Shown in pieces: positions 1 through 8,748 of a DNA stretch of 64,000 nucleotides. Position 1 is the first letter of the stretch, and each line of letters opens with the position of its first letter. Under the pieces are notes generated by a model that did not search any database, was not told the DNA's origin, and saw nothing but the letters and a program-made list of their open reading frames with translations. The stretch covers positions 1 to 64,000 of the forward strand of contig UCAU01000012.1 of assembly GCA_900470445.1 (NCBI GenBank), written 5' to 3'. The translations under genes were made by a program, and so were the position numbers. The DNA comes from Hyphomicrobiales bacterium. GTDB taxonomy: Bacteria > Pseudomonadota > Alphaproteobacteria > Rhizobiales > Devosiaceae.

Positions 1-76
1 CCCCTCAAGGGGGAGGGGATTGGATCGTGGCTTCCAAGCCATTTCCGCCCCCCATCCTGTCCCATGCCATCCCATT

Positions 77-94
77 GGAACGCCATGGCGTTCC
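77..94. promoter_or_regulatory. 18-bp perfect palindrome upstream of the peroxiredoxin gene
   Basis: GGAACGCCATGGCGTTCC reads identically on both strands. It lies about 115 bases before the peroxiredoxin start. It may be an operator for a dimeric regulator; no family can be assigned. The rest of bases 1-207 shows no gene I can support. Confidence 0.35.
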
Positions 95-207
95 GCCAGC
101 CGACAACATAAAAAGATTTCGCGCCGCTCCGCTTCTATCGGCGACCCGCAATACGATACTCTTTGCCTAACCAGACGATCACCCGTTCAGGCGCACAAGG
201 ATCAACG

Positions 208-843
208 ATGGCCATTCTGATTGGCGATACCGCCCCCGATTTCACCCTCGAATCCACCGAGGGCACTATCCATTTCCACGATTATATCGATGGCTCCTGG
301 GCCGTGCTGTTCAGCCATCCCAAGAATTTCACCCCGGTCTGCACCACCGAGCTGGGTTATACCGCCAAGCTCAAGCCCGAATTTGAAAAGCGCGGCGTCA
401 AGGCGCTGGGCCTCAGCGTCGACAAGCTCGAGGATCACGCCGGCTGGGCCAAGGATATCGAGGAAACCCAGGGCACCGCGCTCAATTTCCCGCTGCTGGC
501 CGATACCAAGGGCGAAGTCGCCCGCCTTTATGACATGATCCATCCCAATGCCGACAATACGCTGACCGTGCGCAGCCTCTTCGTCATCGGGCCGGACAAG
601 AAGGTCAAGCTCAAGATCGAATACCCGGCCTCCACCGGCCGCAATTTCGATGAAGTGCTGCGCGTCATCGATAGCCTGCAGCTCACCGCCAAGCACCAGG
701 TTGCCACCCCGGTCAATTGGAAGCAGGGCGAGGATGTCATCATCGTTCCCGCCGTTTCCAACGAAGCCGCCAAGGCCAAGTACCCCGAAGGCTGGAAGGA
801 ACTGAAGCCTTATCTGCGCATTGTTCCCCAGCCCCGCGCTTAG
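208..843 (+). CDS. 1-Cys peroxiredoxin (Prx6 type)
   Basis: This 211-residue protein is a thiol peroxidase that reduces hydrogen peroxide and organic hydroperoxides in the cytoplasm. The peroxidatic cysteine is Cys45 in the motif PVCTTE, followed by the long C-terminal arm usual for Prx6 (EYPASTGRNF, then TPVNWKQGEDVII). There is no second cysteine anywhere in the protein, so it must use an external thiol for recycling, as 1-Cys enzymes do. I chose the ATG at 208 because AAGGA lies 7 bases before it and the family homology begins there; the longer in-frame reading adds only unrelated residues. The gene stands alone, with its own terminator downstream and a palindrome upstream. The family call is firm; the physiological substrate is not shown. 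Confidence 0.93.
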   Translation: MAILIGDTAPDFTLESTEGTIHFHDYIDGSWAVLFSHPKNFTPVCTTELGYTAKLKPEFEKRGVKALGLSVDKLEDHAGWAKDIEETQGTALNFPLLADTKGEVARLYDMIHPNADNTLTVRSLFVIGPDKKVKLKIEYPASTGRNFDEVLRVIDSLQLTAKHQVATPVNWKQGEDVIIVPAVSNEAAKAKYPEGWKELKPYLRIVPQPRA

Positions 844-894
844 CGGCGGCTGCCTCGCGCGCTAAAGCGCGCGCTCGTTTTCTCCCTGATAACT

Positions 895-926
895 GGGCGG
901 CACCAACCTGCCGCCCTTTTCTTTTT
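895..926 (+). terminator. Rho-independent terminator of the peroxiredoxin gene
   Basis: An 8-bp perfect stem GGGCGGCA/TGCCGCCC with a 6-base loop is followed by TTTTCTTTTT. A second, weaker GCGCGC hairpin lies at 857-872, just after the stop codon. Confidence 0.8.
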
Positions 927-934
927 GGCGGGCT

Positions 935-1303
935 TCACCCCAGCCCCAATTCCGCCCGCAGCTTCCGCGTCAGCCGCGATGCGACCAGCCGATGTGCCTC
1001 GGTGATATAGGCCCTGATTTCATCTTCGCTCAGCGGCGAGCTGGCACTGATCGCCACCCACCCCGCGCGCGCCAGATAAGGCGCCGGCTGGATCCCCTCC
1101 AGTTCGGTCAGCAGCTCATAGGCCATGTCCGACACCTTGAGCGACACCGCGCCCGGCTCGCTATTGAGCAGCGCAAAGATCTTGCCGCCGACCTTGCCCA
1201 CCGAGGCATTGCCCCATTGCCGCACCAGATTTGTGCTGGGCAGGCTCAAAATGAACGCCTCGAACGGCGCGCGCTGCAGGATGGCAGGAATGGTGATGCT
1301 CAA
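935..1303 (-). CDS. MmcQ/YjbR family protein
   Basis: This small protein of about 122 residues resembles the MmcQ/YjbR (DUF419) fold. The recognisable parts are a helix ending in LSLPSTN, the strand WGNASVGKVGGKIFALL, and the middle stretch GAVSLKVSD. The C-terminal helix carries the family-like spacing around AGWVAIS and LSEDEIRAYITEAHRLV. Members have a CyaY-like or DNA-binding fold, and their function is mostly unknown. The start is uncertain because no ATG is available. I chose the TTG at 1303, since the TTG at 1324 lies in the tail of the preceding msrA terminator; GGAC lies about 10 bases before 1303. It is the last gene in a minus-strand pair with msrA but is separated from it by that terminator. 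Confidence 0.7.
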   Translation of the reverse strand: MSITIPAILQRAPFEAFILSLPSTNLVRQWGNASVGKVGGKIFALLNSEPGAVSLKVSDMAYELLTELEGIQPAPYLARAGWVAISASSPLSEDEIRAYITEAHRLVASRLTRKLRAELGLG

Positions 1304-1322
1304 TGCTAACAGTCCGTTAACC

Positions 1323-1353
1323 AAAACGCCGATCCGGTGACCCGGATCGGCGT
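1323..1353 (-). terminator. Terminator downstream of msrA
   Basis: A 12-bp perfect inverted repeat (1326-1337 with 1342-1353) has a 4-base loop. On the minus strand it is followed by TTTTGG. A TTCTTTT run on the other side could make it work in both directions. Confidence 0.7.
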
Positions 1354-1378
1354 TCTTTTGCCCCTAAAAACCGTCGCC

Positions 1379-2041
1379 TTATTCAGCGGCGGCCGTTACG
1401 CCCGTGCCGATCGGACAGGACACGCCGGTGCCCTGCAACCCGCAATAACCGTTCGGATTCTTGGCCAGATATTGCTGGTGATAAGTTTCCGCATAATAGA
1501 ACTCACCGGCCGGGGATATCTCGGTGGTGATGGTGCCCAGGCCCCGTGCCCGCAGGGCGTCCTGATAGGCCTGCTTGCTGGCCGCGACCACAGCCGCCTG
1601 CTCGGGCGTCGTGGTATAGATGGCCGAGCGGTATTGCGTGCCCACATCATTGCCCTGCCGCATGCCTTCGGTCGGGTTGTGCTCTTCCCAGAAGGTCTTG
1701 AGCAGCCTGTCGAGGCTGATCGCCTTGGGGTCGTACACTACCTTGACCGCCTCGGTATGTCCGGTCTGGCCCGAGCACACTTCTTCATAGCTCGGATTGG
1801 GCGTGCTGCCGCCCTGATAGCCCACGGCCGTCACGATCACGCCCGGCAATTGCCAGAACAGCCGCTCGGCGCCCCAGAAGCAGCCCAGCCCGAAATAGAT
1901 CGTCTCGGCGCCGGCGGGATAGGGACCCTTGAGCGCTGCGCCATTGACAAAATGCTCAGCGGCCACGGGCATTTGCGTGATGCGGCCCGGCAGGGCCTCG
2001 GCGGCGGAGGGGATGGTCGTCGGCTTGGATTTGAAGAACAT
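1379..2041 (-). CDS. msrA: Peptide-methionine (S)-S-oxide reductase MsrA
   Basis: MsrA repairs oxidised methionine, reducing the S-sulfoxide with electrons from thioredoxin. The 220-residue protein has the catalytic motif GCFWG with Cys54 as the nucleophile. It also has the family stretches [21 protein letters not shown] and [11 protein letters not shown], and the C-terminal [12 protein letters not shown] with candidate recycling cysteines. The start at 2041 is supported by AAAGGAAA 7-8 bases upstream; the longer reading adds low-complexity sequence with no homology. It is monocistronic by its terminator. With the peroxiredoxin 0.5 kb away it forms a small oxidative-damage neighbourhood, though nothing here shows shared control. 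Confidence 0.95.
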   Translation of the reverse strand: MFFKSKPTTIPSAAEALPGRITQMPVAAEHFVNGAALKGPYPAGAETIYFGLGCFWGAERLFWQLPGVIVTAVGYQGGSTPNPSYEEVCSGQTGHTEAVKVVYDPKAISLDRLLKTFWEEHNPTEGMRQGNDVGTQYRSAIYTTTPEQAAVVAASKQAYQDALRARGLGTITTEISPAGEFYYAETYHQQYLAKNPNGYCGLQGTGVSCPIGTGVTAAAE

Positions 2042-2078
2042 AGAATGCTTTCCTTTCATGCCAAATAGGCCAACGGGG

Positions 2079-2402
2079 TCAGATCTGGTCTTGCCGCACG
2101 AAGCGTTCGCGCCTTGGCGTCCGCCCGGCCAGCGCCAGCACGATGCCCGGCACGCCAAACACGGCAAAGGCCGGATAGGTCAGCAGCGCATCGAGCGCCC
2201 GCTCCAGCAGTTCGGCAAAGAACCGGCTATCGAGGAACGCCCGTACCGCGCCAAGGCTCGGTTCATGCAGGCTGGTCCAGGCATCGGCAAGGCTGGTGAA
2301 CATCACGGCATTGGCGCCCAGCGAGCGGGTGCCATCGATAACCAATAGAACCAGCGCCAGGCCGATCAGCCAGGTGCCGGCAATTCTCAAGATCAGCCGC
2401 AT
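2079..2402 (-). CDS. Small two-helix membrane protein, function unknown
   Basis: This 107-residue protein has a hydrophobic N-terminal segment (residues 5-24, ending in [11 protein letters not shown]). It has a second hydrophobic segment near residues 75-95 ([21 protein letters not shown]) and a basic C-terminal tail. The stretch [17 protein letters not shown] is typical of small conserved membrane proteins of Hyphomicrobiales, but I cannot name a function. The start at 2402 is preceded by AGGGAACGGGA. It ends 37 bases before msrA on the same strand, so the two could share a transcript. Confidence 0.72.
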   Translation of the reverse strand: MRLILRIAGTWLIGLALVLLVIDGTRSLGANAVMFTSLADAWTSLHEPSLGAVRAFLDSRFFAELLERALDALLTYPAFAVFGVPGIVLALAGRTPRRERFVRQDQI

Positions 2403-2550
2403 TCCCGTTCCCTGTGCTGGACGGGGATAAGGTGTAGCCGGCTTACCCGTTCCTCCCGTGCACAAGTATTCTTTTGCCATGCCCACGGGTCTGCCTACAA
2501 GATGGGAATGCCCCGGGGAAAAACAATCGTCATCTCTTTGACGTGATCCC

Positions 2551-2578
2551 TTGCGCCCAGGCCGCTGATAAGTATATT
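2551..2578 (+). promoter_or_regulatory. Candidate sigma-70-type promoter for tRNA-Ser
   Basis: TTGCGC (2551-2556) and TATATT (2573-2578) are separated by 16 bases. The predicted transcription start is about 60 bases before the tRNA. Confidence 0.4.
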
Positions 2579-2645
2579 GCGCCTCGCTCGCGTCGGCCCA
2601 CCAGCCGGCCCCTCCGGCGATTCCAGCCCGGGGATAAGGCGATGC

Positions 2646-2735
2646 GGAGAGATGGCCGAGTGGTCGAAGGCGCACGCCTGGAAAGTGTGTAGGCGGGGAA
2701 CCGTCTCAAGGGTTCGAATCCCTTTCTCTCCGCCA
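2646..2735 (+). tRNA. tRNA-Ser (anticodon GGA)
   Basis: This 90-base class II tRNA has a 7-bp acceptor stem GGAGAGA/TCTCTCC, discriminator G, and an encoded CCA end. The anticodon stem CACGC/GTGTG holds the loop CTGGAAA, giving anticodon GGA for UCC and UCU codons. A long variable arm and the T-loop GGTTCGAATCC are present, as expected for tRNA-Ser. Confidence 0.97.
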
Positions 2736-2780
2736 TATCTTTAACCATTTGAAATTATTATGGTTTTGGCGAGCTGCGCT

Positions 2781-3296
2781 TCACGCATCAGGTTTGCCGG
2801 AGCCATGCTTGACCGCGTCCAGAATGACGCCGGGTTGGGTTTCCTTGCGCAATTCGTCCAGCTCATGCTCGACCCCGCTGGTGACGCCCAGATGTTCGGC
2901 GATGGCCTGGGTGATGGCGAGCAGCCGTGTGGTCTCGCCCTCGTTCAACAGGCCAACCTGCAGATCCAATTCAGCTTTTTCGTCGGCTTCCAGCGTCATC
3001 TGGTTCTGGTTGATCAGCACGAAGCTGGTCAGAAAGATCGCTTCGACCGAGGCGACCATGGCCAGCACCACCAGCGTGGGATCCCAGCGCGGCACGCCCG
3101 GAACCCAGCCCAGATTGGCAATCACCCAGCAGCCGAAAATCACCAGATGCAAGTAGACAAAGGGCATGCTGCCGGCAAACCGGCTGATCGCATCGGCAAT
3201 CTTGTCGCTGGTGCCGCGCTTGGCCTGCCGCTCGGCCTGCCATTGCCGGATCGATGCTATATTGCGCGCCACCGGCTCGGGGATGTCATCGGCCAT
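2781..3296 (-). CDS. DUF1003 family inner-membrane protein
   Basis: This 171-residue protein has the DUF1003 layout. It starts with a cytoplasmic segment (IPEPVARNIASI), then two transmembrane helices around residues 48-70 (FVYLHLVIFGCWVIANLG) and 75-98 (PTLVVLAMVASVEAIFLTSF). After the short link ILINQNQM-like stretch comes a charged coiled-coil-like tail. The function of the family is unknown. The start at 3296 follows TGAGG. It begins only 7 bases after the decarboxylase-like gene ends, so it is probably the last gene of the large glycan operon, or its transcription continues from it. Confidence 0.8.
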   Translation of the reverse strand: MADDIPEPVARNIASIRQWQAERQAKRGTSDKIADAISRFAGSMPFVYLHLVIFGCWVIANLGWVPGVPRWDPTLVVLAMVASVEAIFLTSFVLINQNQMTLEADEKAELDLQVGLLNEGETTRLLAITQAIAEHLGVTSGVEHELDELRKETQPGVILDAVKHGSGKPDA

Positions 3297-3303
3297 CGTA
3301 GCC

Positions 3304-4317
3304 TCACCATGGCGCCGCAGCGACGGACTGTCTCGTGCCGCGCCGCGCGGGTGGTGGTTCCCGCAGCCGTTCGGCAAACCAGGGAATGGTCAAGGCCAGC
3401 CCTTCCGTGAGCGGCAGCCGTGGCTCCCAACCCAGCACTTGCCTGGCCCGCTCGATATCGGGACGGCGGCGCTGGGGATCGTCCTCGGGCAGGGGGCGAT
3501 GCACGATTTTGGACCTGCTGCCCGTCATCTCGAGGACCAGCTCGGCCAGCTCGCTAATGGTGAATTCGCCCGGATTGCCGATGTTCACGGGAAGGCCCGG
3601 ATTGGGATCGACATTCATCAAAGCGATCAGGCCAGCCACCAGGTCGCTGACATAGCAGAAGGAACGGGTCTGCTCGCCCGAGCCATAAATGGTCAGCGGT
3701 TGCCCGCGCACGGCCTGCACGATCAGGTTGGAGACGATCCGCCCATCATTGGGGCTCATGCGCGGCCCATAGGTATTGAAGATGCGCACCACCCGGGCAT
3801 CGACGCGGCCGGCGCGCAGCATGTCAAAGCACAGCGTTTCGGCGGCACGCTTGCCCTCGTCATAGCAGGCGCGCGGGCCGGTGCAATTGACATGGCCCCA
3901 ATAATCCTCGCGCTGGGGATGCTCCTCGGGGTCGCCATAGACCTCGCTGGTCGAGGCCTGCAGGAAACTGGCGCCATGCCGCTCGGCCAGGCGCAGCAGA
4001 TTGCCCGTGCCCACCACGCTGGTCATCATCGTATGCATCGGATCGGCCTGATATTGCGGCGGCGAAGCCGGGCAGGCCAGGTTATAGACCTGATCGATCG
4101 GCTCGTCGGCGGCGAACGGATCGCAGATATCGGCCTCGATCAGGCGGAAGCCCGGATGATTGTGCAGCGGCTGCACATTGGCAATCGAGCCGGTCTGGAA
4201 ATTGTCGACGCAGATGACGCGATGGCCTTGCGCCAGCAGCGCGTCGCAGAGATGGGAGCCGACAAAGCCGGCGCCGCCGGCGACCAGAATGGTCATATTG
4301 GGTTTGGAAATGTGCAT
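3304..4317 (-). CDS. UDP-glucuronate decarboxylase-like SDR (UDP-xylose synthase type)
   Basis: This 337-residue extended short-chain dehydrogenase binds NAD through GGAGFVGSH. It matches the UDP-glucuronic acid decarboxylase family through [12 protein letters not shown], the strand [11 protein letters not shown], and [11 protein letters not shown]. The catalytic YxxxK is in CYDEGKR, followed by [10 protein letters not shown]. The expected reaction is UDP-glucuronate to UDP-xylose via a 4-keto intermediate. Its substrate would be supplied by the UDP-glucose dehydrogenase at 11328. The ATG at 4317 has AAAGG before it; a second ATG lies 7 codons in. It is 12 bases downstream of a CgeB-like glycosyltransferase in the same operon. 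A related epimerase activity cannot be excluded, but the motif set favours decarboxylase. Confidence 0.88.
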   Translation of the reverse strand: MHISKPNMTILVAGGAGFVGSHLCDALLAQGHRVICVDNFQTGSIANVQPLHNHPGFRLIEADICDPFAADEPIDQVYNLACPASPPQYQADPMHTMMTSVVGTGNLLRLAERHGASFLQASTSEVYGDPEEHPQREDYWGHVNCTGPRACYDEGKRAAETLCFDMLRAGRVDARVVRIFNTYGPRMSPNDGRIVSNLIVQAVRGQPLTIYGSGEQTRSFCYVSDLVAGLIALMNVDPNPGLPVNIGNPGEFTISELAELVLEMTGSRSKIVHRPLPEDDPQRRRPDIERARQVLGWEPRLPLTEGLALTIPWFAERLREPPPARRGTRQSVAAAPW

Positions 4318-4329
4318 CGGACGAGCCTT

Positions 4330-5412
4330 TCAGGCAGATGAACGGATAGCGCTTGCGCCGAGCATGGCGAGCAATTCGCCGGCGCGGGCGGTGGCGCTGT
4401 GCCGCGCCAGCACGTGGCGACGGGCGGCGGTGGCCATGGCTTGGCGCTGGGACGCGGTGGTCTGGCGCAGAGCGCGAACCACATCGGCGCTGTCACTGGC
4501 GAGGACAATTGTCTCGGCGGGAAATAATTGATCGAGGCCGGGCCAGATATCGCTGATCACCGGGGTGCCGCAGGCGCCGGCCTCGAACAGGCGGACACTG
4601 GGCGACCAGCCGGCGGCGACCATGTCGGCGCGGGTGACATTGAGCGTGAAGCGCTGCCGGTTATAGAACGAAGAGTGCTCGGACGGCGGCACGTGCTCAA
4701 TGCGCTCTACATTGGTAGGCCAATCGATATCGGCCGGAAACTGCGCCCCGGCCACCACGAAACGCCTGTCGGGCAATTGCCTTGCCGGCTCGATCAGCAG
4801 TCGCTCGAGTACCGGCTGGCGATCGGGGCTATAGGTGCCCAGATAGCCCAGGTCCCAGTGCTGGGCTTCCCCCGTCGGCCCGTATCGATCTGCATCCACC
4901 GAGCAATAGAGCGCCTGCGCCGAGCGGGCGCCGAATTGCTCTTCGAGCCGATCCAGCGTCGGCCCGCCGGAAAACGACAGATAGCTGGTGAATAGCGGAA
5001 TCTGCCGGGCGGCCAGATATTCCTCCTCGCCGCGGGCAAGCCTGGCCAGCGTCACCGGCGTGTCGATGTCGTAGAAATGCCAATTGGGCAGCGCCATCTT
5101 GTTCAGGGCATCGATCACCGCAATGCCCTCGGGCACATAGGAACCCACAATGACCGCGCCCGCATTTTTCAGTTGCGGCGTGTAGCGCGCCAGCAAGTCC
5201 TGGACGCTGTCATAATAGGCCAGGTCGCAGAAATCGGGATCGGGCAAATCGCGATTATTGGCGTACCAGGGCACGTCGCGTTCGAGGAACAGCACCGTCT
5301 GGCCATGGGCGTGCAGCCCGCGGATCAAGGCGCGATAGGTCGTGGCATGTCCATTGCCCCAGGACGAGGACAGTGACAGCCCGATTATGACGATGTCATA
5401 GCGCGCACTCAT
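4330..5412 (-). CDS. CgeB-like glycosyltransferase (copy 1)
   Basis: This 360-residue cytoplasmic protein looks like a GT-B glycosyltransferase of the CgeB/PF13524 type. The N-terminal half starts with a Rossmann strand (YDIVIIGLSLSSSWGNGHA). The C-terminal half has the nucleotide-sugar region TLNVTRADMVAAGWSPSVR, then LFEAGACGTPVISD, the usual glutamate-containing motif. It belongs to a run of three related genes (4330-7627), each overlapping or abutting the next. The start is the ATG at 5412 inside an ATGA overlap with the upstream gene. The donor sugar cannot be read from the sequence. The three copies are divergent, so they probably add different sugars or act at different steps. Confidence 0.8.
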   Translation of the reverse strand: MSARYDIVIIGLSLSSSWGNGHATTYRALIRGLHAHGQTVLFLERDVPWYANNRDLPDPDFCDLAYYDSVQDLLARYTPQLKNAGAVIVGSYVPEGIAVIDALNKMALPNWHFYDIDTPVTLARLARGEEEYLAARQIPLFTSYLSFSGGPTLDRLEEQFGARSAQALYCSVDADRYGPTGEAQHWDLGYLGTYSPDRQPVLERLLIEPARQLPDRRFVVAGAQFPADIDWPTNVERIEHVPPSEHSSFYNRQRFTLNVTRADMVAAGWSPSVRLFEAGACGTPVISDIWPGLDQLFPAETIVLASDSADVVRALRQTTASQRQAMATAARRHVLARHSATARAGELLAMLGASAIRSSA

Positions 5413-6500
5413 TCGGCCGCCTCCACCTGCCGGCGCGCGGCCGAGCGGAACACACGGTCCACCTCCTCGGCACGATGGGCATAGGTGTGCTCGCGCAGCA
5501 CCCGCTCCATGGCTGCTGCGCCGATCTGGCGGGCCCGCTCCCACGTGAGTTCGCCTAGGATCGCGCTGACATCCTGCCCGTCGCGCGCCACCAGGATCTC
5601 GTCATCGGGCGAGAGGAACAATTCGATCCCCTCCCAATGGTCGGTGATGATGCAGGCGCCCGCCCCCGCCGCCTCGAACACCCTTGTGGCCGGGGAAAAG
5701 CCGGTTTCGGCCATGCTGGCGCGCGAGATATTGAGCACCGCCTTGGGCGAGACGTTGAAGGCGTTGTGCTCGGCCGTGCCGACATGCCCGAGATAGGCGA
5801 TATTGGTGGGCATGGCCTTGTCGGCCCAGCCCGATCCGCCCAGCAGGAAGTGCTGCGAGGGCGTGCGCACAGCGGGAATGAGGAAGAATTCCTCGACCCG
5901 CGCTTCGCGATCGGGCAGGCGATTGCCCAGAAATCCCAGATCGCCGGCAAAGCGCGGATCAGCCGCGACGGGGTGATGGGTGTGTGGATCGAGACCATTG
6001 TAGATCGGCACGCAATCTTGTGCCCCCATTTCGCGATAGGCGGCAATCACCGGCTCGCCGCCGCCATAGGTGAGCACCAGGTCGATCGATTGCAGCGCCT
6101 GGCGCAGGGGATGGTTGGGATCGCTGCGCAATTCGGCCAGGGTGGCCGGTGCGTCCACGTCCCAGAAAATGCGCAGGGCATCCGGCACGGCGTGCTGCAG
6201 CACCAGTTCGAGCAACAGGTCATCCTCGAAGCCAACGCCGCTGGCCTTGATGACGATATCGGCCTGCCGCGCTTCGGCGGTCACCTGCATCAGGGCCTCG
6301 ACATTACCCTGGTAGACTACGACGCGGCACCAATCGGGCGGCTCGATATCGCGGTTCTGCTGCCGTTCATAGACATCGGGCTCGTAGAAGGTGATGTCGT
6401 AACCCTTCTCGGCCAGTGCCCGCAGCATGCCGCGATAATAGGTGGCAGCGCCGTTCCAATAGGCCGAAAGAAGGCTCGATCCATAGAATGCGATTTTCAT
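5409..6500 (-). CDS. CgeB-like glycosyltransferase (copy 2)
   Basis: This 363-residue GT-B-type protein starts MKIAFYGSSLLSAYWNGAAT, similar in layout to copies 1 and 3. The C-terminal donor-binding half carries LNISRASMAETGFSPATRVF and then EAAGAGACIITDHWEGIE. It overlaps the next gene by 4 bases (ATGA at 5409-5412) and is itself overlapped by the upstream gene in the same way, which points to translational coupling. The early stretch SLLSAYWNGAATYYRG parallels the glycine-rich N-terminus of many glycosyltransferases. Substrates are unknown. Confidence 0.82.
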   Translation of the reverse strand: MKIAFYGSSLLSAYWNGAATYYRGMLRALAEKGYDITFYEPDVYERQQNRDIEPPDWCRVVVYQGNVEALMQVTAEARQADIVIKASGVGFEDDLLLELVLQHAVPDALRIFWDVDAPATLAELRSDPNHPLRQALQSIDLVLTYGGGEPVIAAYREMGAQDCVPIYNGLDPHTHHPVAADPRFAGDLGFLGNRLPDREARVEEFFLIPAVRTPSQHFLLGGSGWADKAMPTNIAYLGHVGTAEHNAFNVSPKAVLNISRASMAETGFSPATRVFEAAGAGACIITDHWEGIELFLSPDDEILVARDGQDVSAILGELTWERARQIGAAAMERVLREHTYAHRAEEVDRVFRSAARRQVEAAE

Positions 6501-7627
6501 GACATGGTCTCCAGGGCGCCGGCCTTGCTGACGGTGCGGGCGCTGCCGGTTCGGGTGAGAATGGCCAGCAATTGATCGACGCGGTGCCGGCAGGTATGGC
6601 GGGCACGGATGGTTTCAAGCCCGTTCGCGGCGAGTTGACGGCCCAGGCTGGGGTCGGAAATGACCTCTCGCAGCAGGTCCTGCATCTGCTGTCCGCTTTT
6701 GGCGAAGAGGAAGTCCTGGCCCGGACGGAACAGGCCCTCGGCATCGTCCCAGGGCGCCGACAGCAGGGGAATGCCGGCGGCCAGCGCCTCGAATACCCTG
6801 ATGGTGGGAATGCCGGGCAGCGATTCCACATAGGGCCGGCGCGGGATATGGAGGGTTACCTTGTGCCGCGCAAAGGCCTGCGGCACATCGGCATTGGGGA
6901 TCCAGCCGCCATAGTTGAGGCCCGCCTTCCGCACGGCCGCCAGGGCATGGTCGGGATAACGCACGCCGCGCACCGTACCGGACAGGCCAAGCGCCGCAGC
7001 CGGCCGGATCAGGAATTCATCGATCTCGGCGCTGCGCTCGCCATCGCCCCAATTGCCGATCCAGATCAGGTCTTTGGCGCGCTCGATATCGGGGAGGGGA
7101 TGGAACAGCGCATCGTCCGCCGCCTCGTGCCAGGTAAACACCTGCCGGCCCCAGCCGGCCTCGCGATAGCGCTGCCGCAGCGTTTCCCCGAAGGCCAGCA
7201 CGCCATCATAATCTTCCAGCATCAGGCCCGCTATGTCCTGCCGGGCCGAGACCGCCCGGTGGTGCGTGTCGTGGAACAGCAGGGTGAAGCGGGCGCCGTT
7301 ACGGCGGATCTGTCCCAGGCGGGCCACCAGCGCCGGATCGGTCCATTCATGGACGATGACCACATCGGCGTCGCCGATCGCGGCGGCATGGTCGAAGTCC
7401 GCGTCATATTGTTGCGATTGCAGCCCGGGAAAGTCCGTGGCGAACCGCTCCACGGCCTGGTGCCCCTGGCTTTCGACCAGGTTCTGCCGGCTCCACGCAT
7501 CCGCCGGCTCGAGCGCAATGGCTGAATGGCCGCGCCGCAACAGGTCGCGCATGACGCCGCGCAGGAAATGGGCATTGCCATGGTTCCAGTCCGAGACCAG
7601 CGAATGGGTATAGAACACGAAATGCAT
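6497..7627 (-). CDS. CgeB-like glycosyltransferase (copy 3)
   Basis: This 376-residue protein has the same two-domain plan. The N-terminus is MHFVFYTHSLVSDWNHGNAH, and the C-terminal motif is IPTIRVFEALAAGIPLLSAP followed by a nearby aspartate pair. A mid-protein block, LIWIGNWGDGERSAEIDEF, is typical of CgeB-like proteins where the second Rossmann domain begins. I chose the ATG at 7627, which lies 2 bases after the upstream GT4 stop codon; the longer reading extends into that gene without homology. It is the first of the three tandem copies to be translated. A peptide or protein glycan target cannot be excluded. Confidence 0.82.
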   Translation of the reverse strand: MHFVFYTHSLVSDWNHGNAHFLRGVMRDLLRRGHSAIALEPADAWSRQNLVESQGHQAVERFATDFPGLQSQQYDADFDHAAAIGDADVVIVHEWTDPALVARLGQIRRNGARFTLLFHDTHHRAVSARQDIAGLMLEDYDGVLAFGETLRQRYREAGWGRQVFTWHEAADDALFHPLPDIERAKDLIWIGNWGDGERSAEIDEFLIRPAAALGLSGTVRGVRYPDHALAAVRKAGLNYGGWIPNADVPQAFARHKVTLHIPRRPYVESLPGIPTIRVFEALAAGIPLLSAPWDDAEGLFRPGQDFLFAKSGQQMQDLLREVISDPSLGRQLAANGLETIRARHTCRHRVDQLLAILTRTGSARTVSKAGALETMS

Positions 7628-7629
7628 GG

Positions 7630-8748
7630 TCACGCCTCCAATTCCGAGGGTGATTGCAACAAGCGCCCATAGACAGCGCGCATGGCAGCGCATTGCGCCT
7701 CGGGGGCGAAACGGGCTGATCGCTGGCGGGCCAGCGCCGCAAATTCGTGCCGCAGCGCATCGTCACCCGCCAGCCGATTGAGTGCATGGGCAAAGCCTGC
7801 GGCATCGTCCGGCGCGGCAAACAGCGCCGCCCCGTCCCACAATTCGCGATAGGTCGGAATATCGGCAAGGACCAGCGCTGCGCCGGCCTTGGCGCCTTCA
7901 AGCGCCGCCAGCCCGAAGGGCTCATAGCGTGATGGCGAGGCAACGATCGCCGCCTCGGCCATGGCTTGCGCCACCGCCGCATGGGGCAACTCGCCCAAAC
8001 TACACGCATTGCGGGGATGGAATTTTTGGCCGTTGGGACCGGTGCAGGCGCCCGCCATGGCGACCGGCCATACCGAGCAGCGCGCCGCCTTGTCGAGCAA
8101 TGCGCCATTCTTGCCCTCGTCCCACCAGCGGCCGGCGGCAAAGATCTTTGCGTGCTTGCGGGTGGGGGCAATGCTCGCGCGCCAAGCATTGTGGACGACG
8201 GACAGGTTCTCGATCGGGCCATAGCTCAGGCGCAACAGGTCCGCATGCGCCTGGCTGGGCGCCAGCACCATATCGGCGGCGTCAAAGCCGGCCCGATTGC
8301 GGCGCAATTGCCATTGCCAATCGGCGGGCAGTGGGTCTTGCCGCACGGCCGCAAACCAGGTGACGACGCAGGAATGCGACACCACGATTGTGGGCACCGG
8401 CAGCGCCAGCCCACAGGCTTGCGAGGGCAGGTTGAGATGAACGAGATCGATGCGCTGCTGCTCGACCAGAGCGGCCAGCACGTCCGGCATGCGGTCGAGC
8501 TGAGCCTCTGTCTCGGCCAGCCAATCGAGCGGCGCATCGAGCCAGATCAATTGACCGATCCGCTCCGCTTCGGCGCGCTGGGCTGGCGTAGGCGCGGGGC
8601 CCAGGCCAACGAAAGTGAAGGCGAAACCGTGTCGCACCATGCCTGCGGCAAGGTCCATGGCGTAGCGCCACACGCCGCCAACGGCATCGAGGGTCATCAG
8701 GATATGCGGCGGCGTCGCCGGTACAGCGGGAGACAGGGCCGCGCTCAT
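7630..8748 (-). CDS. Glycosyltransferase family 4 (GT4)
   Basis: This 372-residue retaining GT-B glycosyltransferase starts with a family-like acceptor-domain loop (LDAVGGVWRYAMDLA). The C-terminal donor-binding motif is SPSRYEPFGLAALEGAKAGA, in which the two conserved glutamates of the EX7E motif are present. A linker region NLSVVHNAWR with the Rossmann strand AKIFAAGRWWDEGKN precedes it. GT4 enzymes use UDP-, GDP- or ADP-sugars in the cytoplasm. It is coupled by a 4-base overlap to the upstream epimerase gene and lies 2 bases from the first CgeB-like copy. The mixture suggests stepwise assembly of a short oligosaccharide. Confidence 0.88.
   Translation of the reverse strand: MSAALSPAVPATPPHILMTLDAVGGVWRYAMDLAAGMVRHGFAFTFVGLGPAPTPAQRAEAERIGQLIWLDAPLDWLAETEAQLDRMPDVLAALVEQQRIDLVHLNLPSQACGLALPVPTIVVSHSCVVTWFAAVRQDPLPADWQWQLRRNRAGFDAADMVLAPSQAHADLLRLSYGPIENLSVVHNAWRASIAPTRKHAKIFAAGRWWDEGKNGALLDKAARCSVWPVAMAGACTGPNGQKFHPRNACSLGELPHAAVAQAMAEAAIVASPSRYEPFGLAALEGAKAGAALVLADIPTYRELWDGAALFAAPDDAAGFAHALNRLAGDDALRHEFAALARQRSARFAPEAQCAAMRAVYGRLLQSPSELEA

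Noticed and set aside
857..881. GCGCGC hairpin with TCGTTTT after the peroxiredoxin gene
   Set aside because: A much better terminator lies 14 bases downstream; this one may only be an accessory.
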